A DNA stretch of 64,000 nt from the NCBI GenBank assembly GCA_902728285.1, contig CACVBU010001379.1, positions 1,158,514 to 1,222,513 of the forward strand, read 5' to 3'. The position numbers were made by a program, and so were the translations under genes. Positions within the stretch are counted from its first letter, which is position 1. Each line of letters begins with the position of its first letter. The notes below the pieces were generated by a model. It was given only the letters and a program-made list of their open reading frames with translations, ran no database searches and was not told where the DNA came from. Below, piece by piece: positions 51,911 to 61,284 of the stretch. This DNA is from Clytia hemisphaerica (taxonomy: Eukaryota; Cnidaria; Hydrozoa; Leptothecata; Clytiidae).

Positions 51911-51918
51911 TATAAATA
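51911..51918 (+). promoter_or_regulatory. TATA box of the 5' LTR
   Basis: TATAAATA, duplicated in the 3' LTR at 60845-60852. It suits the U3 promoter of the retrotransposon. Confidence 0.6.
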
Positions 51919-52014
51919 TGGCAGCTTGTCCACTTTTCTTCAGAGTTCAGTTGACATGTAGCACTCAGAGAGTCAACACCTCAGGACTTAGTCATTTTCT
52001 CAACATAAATTTCA

Positions 52015-52020
52015 AATAAA
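52015..52020 (+). terminator. Polyadenylation signal in the 5' LTR
   Basis: AATAAA about 100 bp after the TATA box. The copy that matters for 3' end formation is at 60949-60954. Confidence 0.5.
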
Positions 52021-52341
52021 CATAAGTCAATCAATGATAGTCTTCAAATCATTTTGACATTTTGGATTCTCCTTCACAGTTCTTTCACTCTGGCAAGCTG
52101 GTAAGCATTATTTATTATTTACTATTCAATATATTTCCTCTTGTTTACTTTAATGTATCCTCTCTTGTATGTATGATACCCTAGTCTCATATACTCTAGA
52201 CTTTGTTTGATATAGACTTAGTCTTAGAATTTATTCATTTTTGTTTTTTCATATAAACTAATTTTGGATCTTTGTATCTATTTAGTTTGAATCCTTGATT
52301 ACAAATATACGTCAGTACGAGAATCCTCAGTGGTGAACTCC

Positions 52342-55300
52342 ATGCAACATTCAAACAGCAAGAGATCACGCAAGAGAATTGATTACAGATTACTCCATCA
52401 TACCGGGCAGGTACGTGAAAAGACACAACTTATCAATGATCATGTAAGTGACAGTTATTCATCCCCTGATACTACCGCCCAAATCGAACAACCTATAGTC
52501 GCTCCACATAACCGATCGGACGTCTGCTACAACGTCACGAGGAATTGTACCACTTCAAATTCCGAACTTAACGCAAACTCACAATACAATTTGATCTTTC
52601 AAAATATTCCGATGGATGATCAATCTTCAGAGTCAGAGGATTCAAAGATGGATGCTCGGTTACTCAGGCAAGCCTCCAATTTAGGACATGACCCTCATGA
52701 ACAAGCATTCCATTATGAACCCCCACCCCAAGATAGCGTTTCATCATCTCATCATAACCTTTCGTCGCCTCAACATGATGTTCTGTTGTTTAACCATGAT
52801 GTTCTATCGTTTGAACATGACGCTCTGCTACTTGAACATGACACTCCGCCGCCTGGACATGACGCTCCGCCGCCTGAACATGACGCTCCGCCGCCTGAAC
52901 ATGACGCTCCGCCGCCTGAACATGACGCTCCACCGCCTGAACATGACGCTCCGCCGCCTGAACACGACGCTCCACCGCCTGAACACGACGCTCCACCGCC
53001 TGAACACGACGCTCCGCTGCCTGAACAAGACGCTCCGCCGCCTGAACAAGACATTTCTACGTCTCATCATGGCGCTTCAACGTCTCATCATGGCGCTTCA
53101 ACGTCTCATCATGGCGCTTCAACGTCTCATCATGGCGCTTCAACGTCTCATCATGGCGCTTCAACGTCTCATCATGGCGCTTCAACATCTCAACATGGCG
53201 CTTCAACGTCTCATCATGGCGCTTCAACGTCTCAACATGGCGCTTCAACGTCTCATCATGGCGCTTCAACGTCTCATCATGGCGCTTCAACGTCTCATCA
53301 TGGCACTTCAATGTCTCATCAAGGTGCTCCTACGTTTAATCATGGCGCTCCAACGTTTCATCATGACGCTCCTACATCGCAACAAGGCGCTCCTACGTCT
53401 CATCAAGGCGCTCCTTCGTTTCATCAAGGCGCTCCTTCGTTTCATCAAGGCGCTCCTTCGTTTCATCAAGGCGCTCCAACTTCTCATCAAGGTGCTCCAA
53501 CATATCATCAAGGTGCTCCTGCGTATCATCAAGGTGCTCCAACATATCATCAAGGTGCTCCTACGTCTCATCATGGCGCTTCTACGTCTCATCATGGCGC
53601 TCCTACGTCTTATCAAGGTGCTCCAATGTTTCATCAAGGTGCTCCAATGTATCATCAAGGTGCTCCAATGTTTCATCAAGGTGCTCCAATGTTTCATCAA
53701 GGTGCTCCTACGTCTCATCAAGGCGCTCCTTCATCTCATCATGGCGCTCCAATGTATCATCATGGTGCTCCAATGTTTCATCATGGCGCTCCTATGTCTC
53801 ATCATGGCGCTCCTGCGTATCATCAAGGTGTTCCCATGTTGTATCAAAGCAATCCATGGTCCCATCATGGTTGGTCACACACCTACCCTTTGACCTCACA
53901 ATTCAACGCTCCAACGTCACACATCAATGGTCAGACTTCACCCATCAATGGTCAGACTTCACCCATCAATGGTCAGACTTCACGTATCAATGGTCAGACT
54001 TCACGTATCAATGGTCAGACTTCACGTATCAATGGTCAGACTTCACCCATCAATGGTCAGACTTCACGTATCAATGGTCAGACTTCACGTATCAATGGTC
54101 AGACTTCACGTATCAATGGTCAGACTTCACGTATCAATGGTCAGACTTCACACATCAATGGTCAGACTTCACACATCAATGGTCAGACTTCACACATCAA
54201 TGGTCAGACTTCACACATCAATGGTCAGACTTCACACATCAATGGTCAGACTTCACACATCAATGGTCAGACTTCACACATCAATGGCCCGACTTCACCC
54301 ATCAATGGCCCGACTTCACCCATCAATGGCCCGACTTCACCCATCAATGGTCAGACTTCACACATCACTCCTGTTTTGGTTAATCAATCATCAGGATTTC
54401 ATGGTCACACTTCAATCAATTCCACCAATCATCACAGAACCAAACTTATCAACCAGACTTCTTCTACACCAATCACCAGAATTTCTACTCCAACCCTCAA
54501 CAAAAGAACACCAGTCGAAATGGAAAGGGTAAAGCAATTGAACATAGAGCAGTGTGTTATTGCAAACGATCTTGCAGACATGGTTGTGGAAAGTGACATT
54601 GAGGAACTTACTCTTACAGAGGCTGAACTATTGACATCCAAAACTGAATCACTTCGTACTCGATTTCGCACAATCCATACAGAATTGCAGCTAACACTTG
54701 GAGATAACAACTACCTTGAAATCTTCTCAACAAGGTTTAACGAAACTTCAGATTCATTCAGAGAAATCATACAAAAGATCAAGATTCATATGAGAATTCT
54801 GCGACGCGACAGAGAAGTAGAAGATTGTGAATTACAGAAGATCCAGTTGGATTCCCACAAGTTCCTGATGACTGAAATCAAAACTTCCATCCCAACATTA
54901 CGCACCATCTTCAGCCAAGATCCGACCAACTTCAGCTACGATGAATTGGTCAATGCAAAATCAAACTTGAACCACTACACAAAGAAGCTGGATCACATGG
55001 CCCTCCAAGTCAAAGAAATGTTGGTCAACTCACACAAAGCAGACCACAGTGAAGTTGATGGAATCATCCAATCATATCATGAAGTCTGTGCACTCAAGAA
55101 CAAATACGTTACAACCATTGAACATGAAGCATCAACCAATGAAGTACTCAAGCAACAGAAATTTCAATCATCGAAATTGAATATCAAGCTTCAAAAGTTC
55201 AAAGGGTATGAATCTGATATTGATATTTACACCTTCCAAAGCGACTTTGAGAAACTACACAAGAAGAATACACCATCATCAGTTCTCCCAGATCTTCTCA

Positions 55301-58300
55301 CAAACAACTACCTTGACGGTCCAGCCTTGAGTCTTGTCAAAGGAATTGATAAGATAGATGAAATATGGACACGTCTCAAATCCTCGTATGGAGATGCCAA
55401 ATTACTCCTTTCAAAGAAGTTGGCTCAACTCACTCAGTCAAATCGGATGTGGAGGACTCGTGATCCTGAGAAGTTGATCGAGTCAATCAGTAAAATCCTC
55501 AACATCATCAAAGACGTTATCAAGTTGGCAAAGCAACACAACATTGAATGTAATCTCTACTACGGCAACGCCATCAAAGACATCTATGCGTTACTCGATG
55601 ACAAACGGCAAACAAAATGGTTTGAATCTATTGATGGAAGACATCTTGACGATGCTGACATCTGGAAAGAATTCATCACCTTCCTCGAGAAAGAGTTATC
55701 AATTCAACAAATGAAGTTGCTTCACTGCACCAATGATTCTAAACCAGTCCCTCCTCGAAATCCTTCCTCATCACACCACTCTGGTAGACAAGATGATCAA
55801 ACTCAAAGTCCTGGCAACAACAAAGATGCATGTTTCATTTGTGGTGAAGAAGGACATAACAAGACAAATGGCCCTAAAGGTTCAAAGATCATTCAGTACT
55901 ACTCATGTCGAGTATTCGTGGAGATGACACCATCACAACGATTTAATGCCCTAAAGAAGAAAGGATATTGCTGGCAATGCTTGTATCCTGGTGCACTTCG
56001 ATCAAATGAGAAACACAAAGAAGGTCGATGTCAAAATCACTTCATCTGCAAACATCAATCACATGATAACTTCCCTACAAAGAAGCATGTCCTCGTATGT
56101 CAAGATCATGCATCCAACAGTCAGAATGAAGATACTCTTCAAACGTACAAGGACAGATACATCAATCGACAATCAAATGTATCACCCTTCTCGAAGGACA
56201 TAAAGCTGGTCTTCTTCACCACATTCAACTCGCTGAAGAACCTTAATCCTGATCCAGAAGTTGACAACAATGCCATTTACATTTTGCAGACAATTGAAGT
56301 TGACGGTCAAAGGTATACAATATTCTTCGATCTAGGATGTAGCGATATGGTCATCACTGAAAAAGCTGTCAAGAAACTGGGCAAACGTGCCTCATTAGAG
56401 TTCAATGGCAAAATCCCAATTGGAGGAGTTGGAAAGATTTCAACAATCAGCTCTGGAGGTTACAAAATCCTTCTACCACTCTTCAATGGTCAGGATGCCA
56501 CCATCAGAGGCCTTTGTCTCAAACAAATAACTTCCAAATTCCCAGTTCACTCACTCAAAGAAGTTAAGCATGACATATCAAAGGCTTACAAGGAAGATGG
56601 ATTTGACCCAACCAACCTACCATCTTTGCCTGCCTCAATTGGGGGAGAGGTAGACATAATGCTTGGCATCAAATACAAGAGATATCATCCCAAGGAAATC
56701 TATCAATTACCATCTGGACTTACAATCTTTGAGTCCTTGTTCAAGAGTGCAGATGGCGGAAGAGGAGTTGTTGGTGGACCACATCGAGCTTTCAACAAGA
56801 TCAACAACAGTCACATTGCCAATCAAGAGATGACTTCATTCATTGTAGACCGTCATCAGATCCTACGCTCAAACATCAATCCTGACACTGATCTCCTTCA
56901 TATGAAAGTTCCCAAAGACCATTATCAAAATCTAATGTTGGACATACCCAACCATTCAAATGCACTTGTTTCACGCAACCAAAAGATCTTTGAGCAAGCA
57001 GAGAACGCTGGTAGTGAAATCACCTACCGATGTATCAACTGCCGAGATTGCAAAGACTGCAAAAATAATGCATCAACAGAATCGATCAGCATCAGAGAGG
57101 AAATTGAGCAACAAATCATCAACCGATCCGTCACCATTGACATTGCCAACAGAACCTCATATGCTCATCTGCCATTGCTCCACAAACCAGAAGTCAAACT
57201 TTCAAACAACAAACACAAAGCATTGAAAGTTTATTATCAGCAACTGAAGAAGCTTGACAACAATCCAAGTGACAAGGCTGATGTTCTCTTATCAGAAAAG
57301 AAGATGCATACATTGGGTTTCGTAGATTACGTTGAAAATATGACACCCTCCCAACAGAATTTATTGAATGACAGTGAAATTGTGAACTACATCCCATGGC
57401 GAGCAGTTTGGAAACCAAATTCTTTATCCACGCCTTGTCGTGTGGTATTTGATGCCTCCCAACCAACCAACAGCGGATACAGCCTTAATGACATCTTAGC
57501 AAAGGGTACAAACAATATGAATTCACTCATTGAGTTATTGATCAGATGGACATCACACCAAACTGTATTTCATACTGATGTTCGCAAGATGTACAACTCT
57601 GTCAAGTTAGTCGAAAGTCATTGGTGCCTGCAAAGATACATTTGGGAAGAGAATTTGGACAGAACAAGAATCCCAAAGGAAAAGATCATCAAAACTCTAA
57701 TTTATGGAGTCAAATCCTCTGGTAACCAATCAGAACGTGCCCTCAGGGAGACAGCACGTTTATCAAAAGACGAGTATCCTGATGCTTACGAAGTCATAAC
57801 CAAAGATGTGTATGTTGACGATTGTTTATCAGGTGCTGAATCAATGTCAGCAGCAATCAAATTGGCAGATGGCCTGGAAGTTGTAGTCAATAGAGGTGGT
57901 TTTGCATTGAAGGGAGTCACTTTTTCCAAACAAACACCTGACAAGGATCTCTCTGCCGATGGTGAAAGCATCAGTGTGGCTGGTATGAAATGGTTCCCAC
58001 TACAAGATGAAGTGTCCTTGGATGTCAGTGAACTTAACTTTGCAACAAAAGTTAGGGGGAAGAAACCAATGTCAATCAAGGATATCCCAAAGAACCTAAC
58101 TAGAAGACAATGTGTATCAAAGGTGGCAGAATTGTATGACATCACAGGAAAGATAACACCCATCACAGCAGGTATGAAACTGGACCTACACAACCTTGTG
58201 GATAGAGGTCTTGGATGGGATGACAGAATTCCAGATGATTTCAAACCAATTTGGGAGTCCCATTTCGCTATGATGGAAGAAATTTCAAATGTGAGGTACA

Positions 58301-60525
58301 GAAGAGCTTGCATTCCAGAAGATGCTGCAAGCCTTGAACTAGATACAATCGACACTGGTGATGCATCCAAGCATATTGCATGTGTTGCAATATATGCACG
58401 ATTCAAAAGAAAGTCTGGTGGATATTCAAGTCAACTGGTTTTCTCGAGATCAAGGCTCGTACCAGATGGCACCACCCAACCTCGAGCTGAACTATATGCT
58501 GCAACTCTGAACGCCCATACTGGTGAAGTTGTGAGAAGAGCATTTCAAAAGCATCATCAATCTTCATTAAAGCTAACAGACAGCCAAATTGTGCTTTTCT
58601 GGCTTCATAGTGACAAACAATTGAAACCCTATGTCCGCAACCGTGTCAACGAAGTTCATCGCTTCACAAATCCTGATGACTGGAGGTTTGTCAAAAGTCA
58701 AGACATGATTGCTGATATCGGGACAAGAAAAGGTGTATCCTTGAATGAAATTTGTCAAGATTCAAAATGGTTCAATGGTTTTCCATGGATGAAAGAATCA
58801 GTGGAAACCTTCCCAACCAAGACTGTTAATCAAATCAAGCTCAATCAGGATGAAGTCAAGGATATTGAGAAAGAGCAAATTATATCAACAATCAGTCCAC
58901 AGAGCATGTTGTCAATGTCATACTTGTCAGAAGCTCAAACTTGCCATTTGTCATCATCAGCACAATCAATATCTGATCGATACAGTTTTTCAAAGTACAT
59001 CATTGATCCTAACAAATATGGTTGGAAGAAAGCCACTTCAACTCTTGCTCTTGTGATCAAATTCCTGAAACTCAAGTCGTGTCTACCACAACCATCTTCA
59101 AAGGATAACAACGCGTTGGCACAGGAATATTTCTTTATGAAAGCAACCCATGAAGTGAAGAAATTTACACCATCAAAGAGATTGGCAAACATTTCATCTG
59201 AGAAAAATGGAATTCTTTACTACAACGAACGTATCCTTCCAATCGAAAAAATCACATCAACTGGAAAGCTCACCAATGCAATGTTTGACTTGTCCTCGTC
59301 AACCTTCATTGTCCCAGTTGTCGACAGATATTCGCCAATCGCTTACAGTATTGTTAACTTCATTCACTGGCACCACCCGGTGGCTAAACACAAAGGAGTG
59401 GAAACAGTGTATCGCTACGTTCTACAGATCGCATATATCATCGATGGACGAGATCTAATTCGTACTATCAGAAGGAATTGTCAAAGATGCCGCTACCTGG
59501 CCAAGAAAGCAATCAACGTTGAAATGGGTCCAGTATCCCAGCACAGTCTCAATATTGCACCACCATTTTATTCAACTCAAGTGGATCTATGTGGTCCATT
59601 CAGTGCATATTCAAGTTTCAATAAGCGAAAGAGTATAAAGATTTGGTTGGTGGTTTTTTGTTGTACAACAACATCAGCAACAAAAATACATGTTATGGAT
59701 GACTACAGTACACCATCATTCATCCTATCAGTTATCAGATTTTCAAGCAACGTTGGCTATCCCAAGTATTTGTTGCCAGATGAAGGCAGTCAATTAGTCA
59801 AAGGATGTGATTCTCTCCGACTCAACTTTAAGGATCTTCAAAACCAACTTCATCGCGACACAATGATCGAATTTGAAGTATGTCCAGTTTCAGGTCATTT
59901 CATGCACGGAAAGGTAGAAAGGAAGATTCAAGAAATAAAGAAATCAATCGAGATGAATTTCCACAACCATAAGCTTTCCTTAATGCAATGGGAAACTGTT
60001 GCAGCACAAGTTGGAAATACAATCAATGACATGCCACTTGCTCTTGCTGGACAGACTGATTACGAGATATCTGATGTCTTAACACCAAATCGTCTGCTAC
60101 TGGGCAGAAATAACGAGAGAAGTCCAACCTTTCCTGTTGATGTTAGCACAAAACCTGATAAATTCATCAGGTTGAATCAAGAGATATTTCAAGCGTGGTT
60201 CGAAACATGGCTCGTTGTCCATGTGCCACGGCTAATGCATCGACCAAAATGGTTCAAGAACGAATACGACATCAAAACCGGAGACATCGTCCTATTTGCA
60301 AAGCGTGAGAATGCACTCTCAAGCACATACCAATATGGAATGGTGAAAAGTGTCGAGAAAAGTACAGATGGAAAGATTCGAAAGGTATTGGTGAAGTATC
60401 GAAATCATAGCGAAAATGTTGATCGTGAAACGTTTCGTGCAACTCGTGGTTTGATCATGATTCACCCGTATGATGAATTGAGTATAAGTGAAGAATTGGC
60501 ATTTGCTGGTTGTATTAATGAATAA
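52342..60525 (+). CDS. BEL/Pao Gag-Pol polyprotein, ~2,727 aa
   Basis: Single uninterrupted frame. Start taken at ATG 52342; in-frame GTG codons lie just upstream. Order: acidic N-terminus; four successive 7-residue repeat types (about residues 165-675); a Gag core like DUF1759 (~940-1030); a zinc knuckle C1164-x2-C1167-x4-H1172 whose usual last Cys is absent; aspartic protease with D1330-L-G where D(S/T)G is usual; reverse transcriptase with Y1824-VDD; RNase H with D2007, E2050 and D2080; integrase zinc finger with H2342 and C2380-x2-C2383; integrase catalytic D2415, D2480 and E2526 (45 residues between the last two); and a C-terminal DUF5641-like domain with GDIVLFAKR. All Pol catalytic residues except the protease position look normal, so it may be active or recently was. 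At 2,727 residues it is long for the family, because of the repeats. Confidence 0.96.
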   Translation: MQHSNSKRSRKRIDYRLLHHTGQVREKTQLINDHVSDSYSSPDTTAQIEQPIVAPHNRSDVCYNVTRNCTTSNSELNANSQYNLIFQNIPMDDQSSESEDSKMDARLLRQASNLGHDPHEQAFHYEPPPQDSVSSSHHNLSSPQHDVLLFNHDVLSFEHDALLLEHDTPPPGHDAPPPEHDAPPPEHDAPPPEHDAPPPEHDAPPPEHDAPPPEHDAPPPEHDAPLPEQDAPPPEQDISTSHHGASTSHHGASTSHHGASTSHHGASTSHHGASTSHHGASTSQHGASTSHHGASTSQHGASTSHHGASTSHHGASTSHHGTSMSHQGAPTFNHGAPTFHHDAPTSQQGAPTSHQGAPSFHQGAPSFHQGAPSFHQGAPTSHQGAPTYHQGAPAYHQGAPTYHQGAPTSHHGASTSHHGAPTSYQGAPMFHQGAPMYHQGAPMFHQGAPMFHQGAPTSHQGAPSSHHGAPMYHHGAPMFHHGAPMSHHGAPAYHQGVPMLYQSNPWSHHGWSHTYPLTSQFNAPTSHINGQTSPINGQTSPINGQTSRINGQTSRINGQTSRINGQTSPINGQTSRINGQTSRINGQTSRINGQTSRINGQTSHINGQTSHINGQTSHINGQTSHINGQTSHINGQTSHINGQTSHINGPTSPINGPTSPINGPTSPINGQTSHITPVLVNQSSGFHGHTSINSTNHHRTKLINQTSSTPITRISTPTLNKRTPVEMERVKQLNIEQCVIANDLADMVVESDIEELTLTEAELLTSKTESLRTRFRTIHTELQLTLGDNNYLEIFSTRFNETSDSFREIIQKIKIHMRILRRDREVEDCELQKIQLDSHKFLMTEIKTSIPTLRTIFSQDPTNFSYDELVNAKSNLNHYTKKLDHMALQVKEMLVNSHKADHSEVDGIIQSYHEVCALKNKYVTTIEHEASTNEVLKQQKFQSSKLNIKLQKFKGYESDIDIYTFQSDFEKLHKKNTPSSVLPDLLTNNYLDGPALSLVKGIDKIDEIWTRLKSSYGDAKLLLSKKLAQLTQSNRMWRTRDPEKLIESISKILNIIKDVIKLAKQHNIECNLYYGNAIKDIYALLDDKRQTKWFESIDGRHLDDADIWKEFITFLEKELSIQQMKLLHCTNDSKPVPPRNPSSSHHSGRQDDQTQSPGNNKDACFICGEEGHNKTNGPKGSKIIQYYSCRVFVEMTPSQRFNALKKKGYCWQCLYPGALRSNEKHKEGRCQNHFICKHQSHDNFPTKKHVLVCQDHASNSQNEDTLQTYKDRYINRQSNVSPFSKDIKLVFFTTFNSLKNLNPDPEVDNNAIYILQTIEVDGQRYTIFFDLGCSDMVITEKAVKKLGKRASLEFNGKIPIGGVGKISTISSGGYKILLPLFNGQDATIRGLCLKQITSKFPVHSLKEVKHDISKAYKEDGFDPTNLPSLPASIGGEVDIMLGIKYKRYHPKEIYQLPSGLTIFESLFKSADGGRGVVGGPHRAFNKINNSHIANQEMTSFIVDRHQILRSNINPDTDLLHMKVPKDHYQNLMLDIPNHSNALVSRNQKIFEQAENAGSEITYRCINCRDCKDCKNNASTESISIREEIEQQIINRSVTIDIANRTSYAHLPLLHKPEVKLSNNKHKALKVYYQQLKKLDNNPSDKADVLLSEKKMHTLGFVDYVENMTPSQQNLLNDSEIVNYIPWRAVWKPNSLSTPCRVVFDASQPTNSGYSLNDILAKGTNNMNSLIELLIRWTSHQTVFHTDVRKMYNSVKLVESHWCLQRYIWEENLDRTRIPKEKIIKTLIYGVKSSGNQSERALRETARLSKDEYPDAYEVITKDVYVDDCLSGAESMSAAIKLADGLEVVVNRGGFALKGVTFSKQTPDKDLSADGESISVAGMKWFPLQDEVSLDVSELNFATKVRGKKPMSIKDIPKNLTRRQCVSKVAELYDITGKITPITAGMKLDLHNLVDRGLGWDDRIPDDFKPIWESHFAMMEEISNVRYRRACIPEDAASLELDTIDTGDASKHIACVAIYARFKRKSGGYSSQLVFSRSRLVPDGTTQPRAELYAATLNAHTGEVVRRAFQKHHQSSLKLTDSQIVLFWLHSDKQLKPYVRNRVNEVHRFTNPDDWRFVKSQDMIADIGTRKGVSLNEICQDSKWFNGFPWMKESVETFPTKTVNQIKLNQDEVKDIEKEQIISTISPQSMLSMSYLSEAQTCHLSSSAQSISDRYSFSKYIIDPNKYGWKKATSTLALVIKFLKLKSCLPQPSSKDNNALAQEYFFMKATHEVKKFTPSKRLANISSEKNGILYYNERILPIEKITSTGKLTNAMFDLSSSTFIVPVVDRYSPIAYSIVNFIHWHHPVAKHKGVETVYRYVLQIAYIIDGRDLIRTIRRNCQRCRYLAKKAINVEMGPVSQHSLNIAPPFYSTQVDLCGPFSAYSSFNKRKSIKIWLVVFCCTTTSATKIHVMDDYSTPSFILSVIRFSSNVGYPKYLLPDEGSQLVKGCDSLRLNFKDLQNQLHRDTMIEFEVCPVSGHFMHGKVERKIQEIKKSIEMNFHNHKLSLMQWETVAAQVGNTINDMPLALAGQTDYEISDVLTPNRLLLGRNNERSPTFPVDVSTKPDKFIRLNQEIFQAWFETWLVVHVPRLMHRPKWFKNEYDIKTGDIVLFAKRENALSSTYQYGMVKSVEKSTDGKIRKVLVKYRNHSENVDRETFRATRGLIMIHPYDELSISEELAFAGCINE
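52842..53049 (+). repeat. 21-bp coding repeat 1 (PPPEHDA)n
   Basis: About ten heptads of PPPEHDA with E/G and H/Q variants, inside the Gag N-terminus. Confidence 0.9.
53050..53310 (+). repeat. 21-bp coding repeat 2 (STSHHGA)n
   Basis: Twelve nearly identical units of GCTTCAACGTCTCATCATGG; two have CAA for CAT (Q for H). Confidence 0.93.
53311..53840 (+). repeat. 21-bp coding repeat 3 (PTSHQGA / PMFHQGA)n
   Basis: About 25 more variable heptads grading from repeat 2. His, Gln, Gly, Ala and Pro predominate. Confidence 0.9.
53915..54365 (+). repeat. 21-bp coding repeat 4 (INGQTSx)n
   Basis: Twenty-one units; x is P, R or H. A late sub-block of three has INGPTSP. Period again 21 bp, so all three plus frames stay open. 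Confidence 0.95.
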
Positions 60526-60549
60526 ATTTTGCATCGTGTCTTTGGGCAG

Positions 60550-61284
60550 TGTAATTTGACCAATATTGAACTTATTGAACTGCAAAATTTACCAATATCT
60601 CAAGTTTGATCTCATTCTATCTTGAGTCTCTTCCATTTGCTTGTGTGTCTATTCTGGTTTCTTTTAAGTGCATTTTTCAGTATTTTCAGTGAAAACCAGG
60701 TTTTCTGCATAATTTATGATAATTTATTTGTATTTTCTAGTTTATATCAATTTTAGTTTGATAGCCAACTCGGTTCATCATATTTACATTTCCTAGCTAT
60801 TTTTCATAATTCTAGTATTTATGGCCAACTTGGTTTAGATTTTCTATAAATATGGCAGCTTGTCCACTTTTCTTCAGAGTTCAGTTGACATGTAGCACTC
60901 AGAGAGTCAACACCTCAGGACTTAGTCATTTTCTCAACATAAATTTCAAATAAACATAAGTCAATCAATGATAGTCTTCAAATCATTTTGACATTTTTGG
61001 ATTCTCCTTCACAGTTCTTTCACTCTGGCAAGCTGGTAAGCATTATTTATTATTTACTATTCAATATATTTCCTCTTGTTTACTTTAATGTATCCTCTCT
61101 TGTATGTATGATACCCTAGTCTCATATACTCTAGACTTTGTTTGATATAGACTTAGTCTTAGAATTTATTCATTTTTGTTTTTTCATATAAACTAATTTT
61201 GGATCTTTGTATCTATTTAGTTTGAATCCTTGATTACAAATATACGTCAGTACGAGAATCCTCAGTGGTGAACTCCATGCAACA
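60550..61284 (+). repeat. BEL/Pao 3' LTR, 735 bp
   Basis: Matches the 5' LTR except for about two substitutions and one added T. It begins 24 bp after the ORF stop. TATA at 60845-60852, AATAAA at 60949-60954. Confidence 0.96.

Larger units (their letters stand above)
51616..52349 (+). repeat. BEL/Pao 5' LTR, 734 bp
   Basis: TGTAATTTGACC...CATGCAACA. Contains a TATA box and a polyadenylation signal. The ORF start codon lies in its last 8 bases. Confidence 0.96.
51616..61284 (+). mobile_element. Complete young BEL/Pao LTR retrotransposon inside the Helitron
   Basis: LTRs at 51616-52349 and 60550-61284 begin TG and end CA. The 5-bp target duplication CCTTT is present at 51611-51615 and 61285-61289. 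One ORF fills the interior. The LTRs differ at about three places by eye (two substitutions and one T in a T run), so insertion is recent. Orientation is opposite to the Helitron. No canonical tRNA primer-binding site (TGG...) follows the 5' LTR, and no strong polypurine tract precedes the 3' LTR. Confidence 0.97.

Noticed and set aside
52688-53893. 401-residue overlapping frame in the BEL Gag region (and others at 53856-54383, 53927-54532, minus-strand frames 52770-53721)
   Set aside because: The 21-bp repeats are a multiple of three, so a stop-free unit leaves every frame open. The alternative frames are simple repeats ending with the array.
57786-58406. 206-codon minus-strand frame in the BEL pol region
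   Set aside because: It lies opposite reverse transcriptase and RNase H coding sequence and has no independent support.
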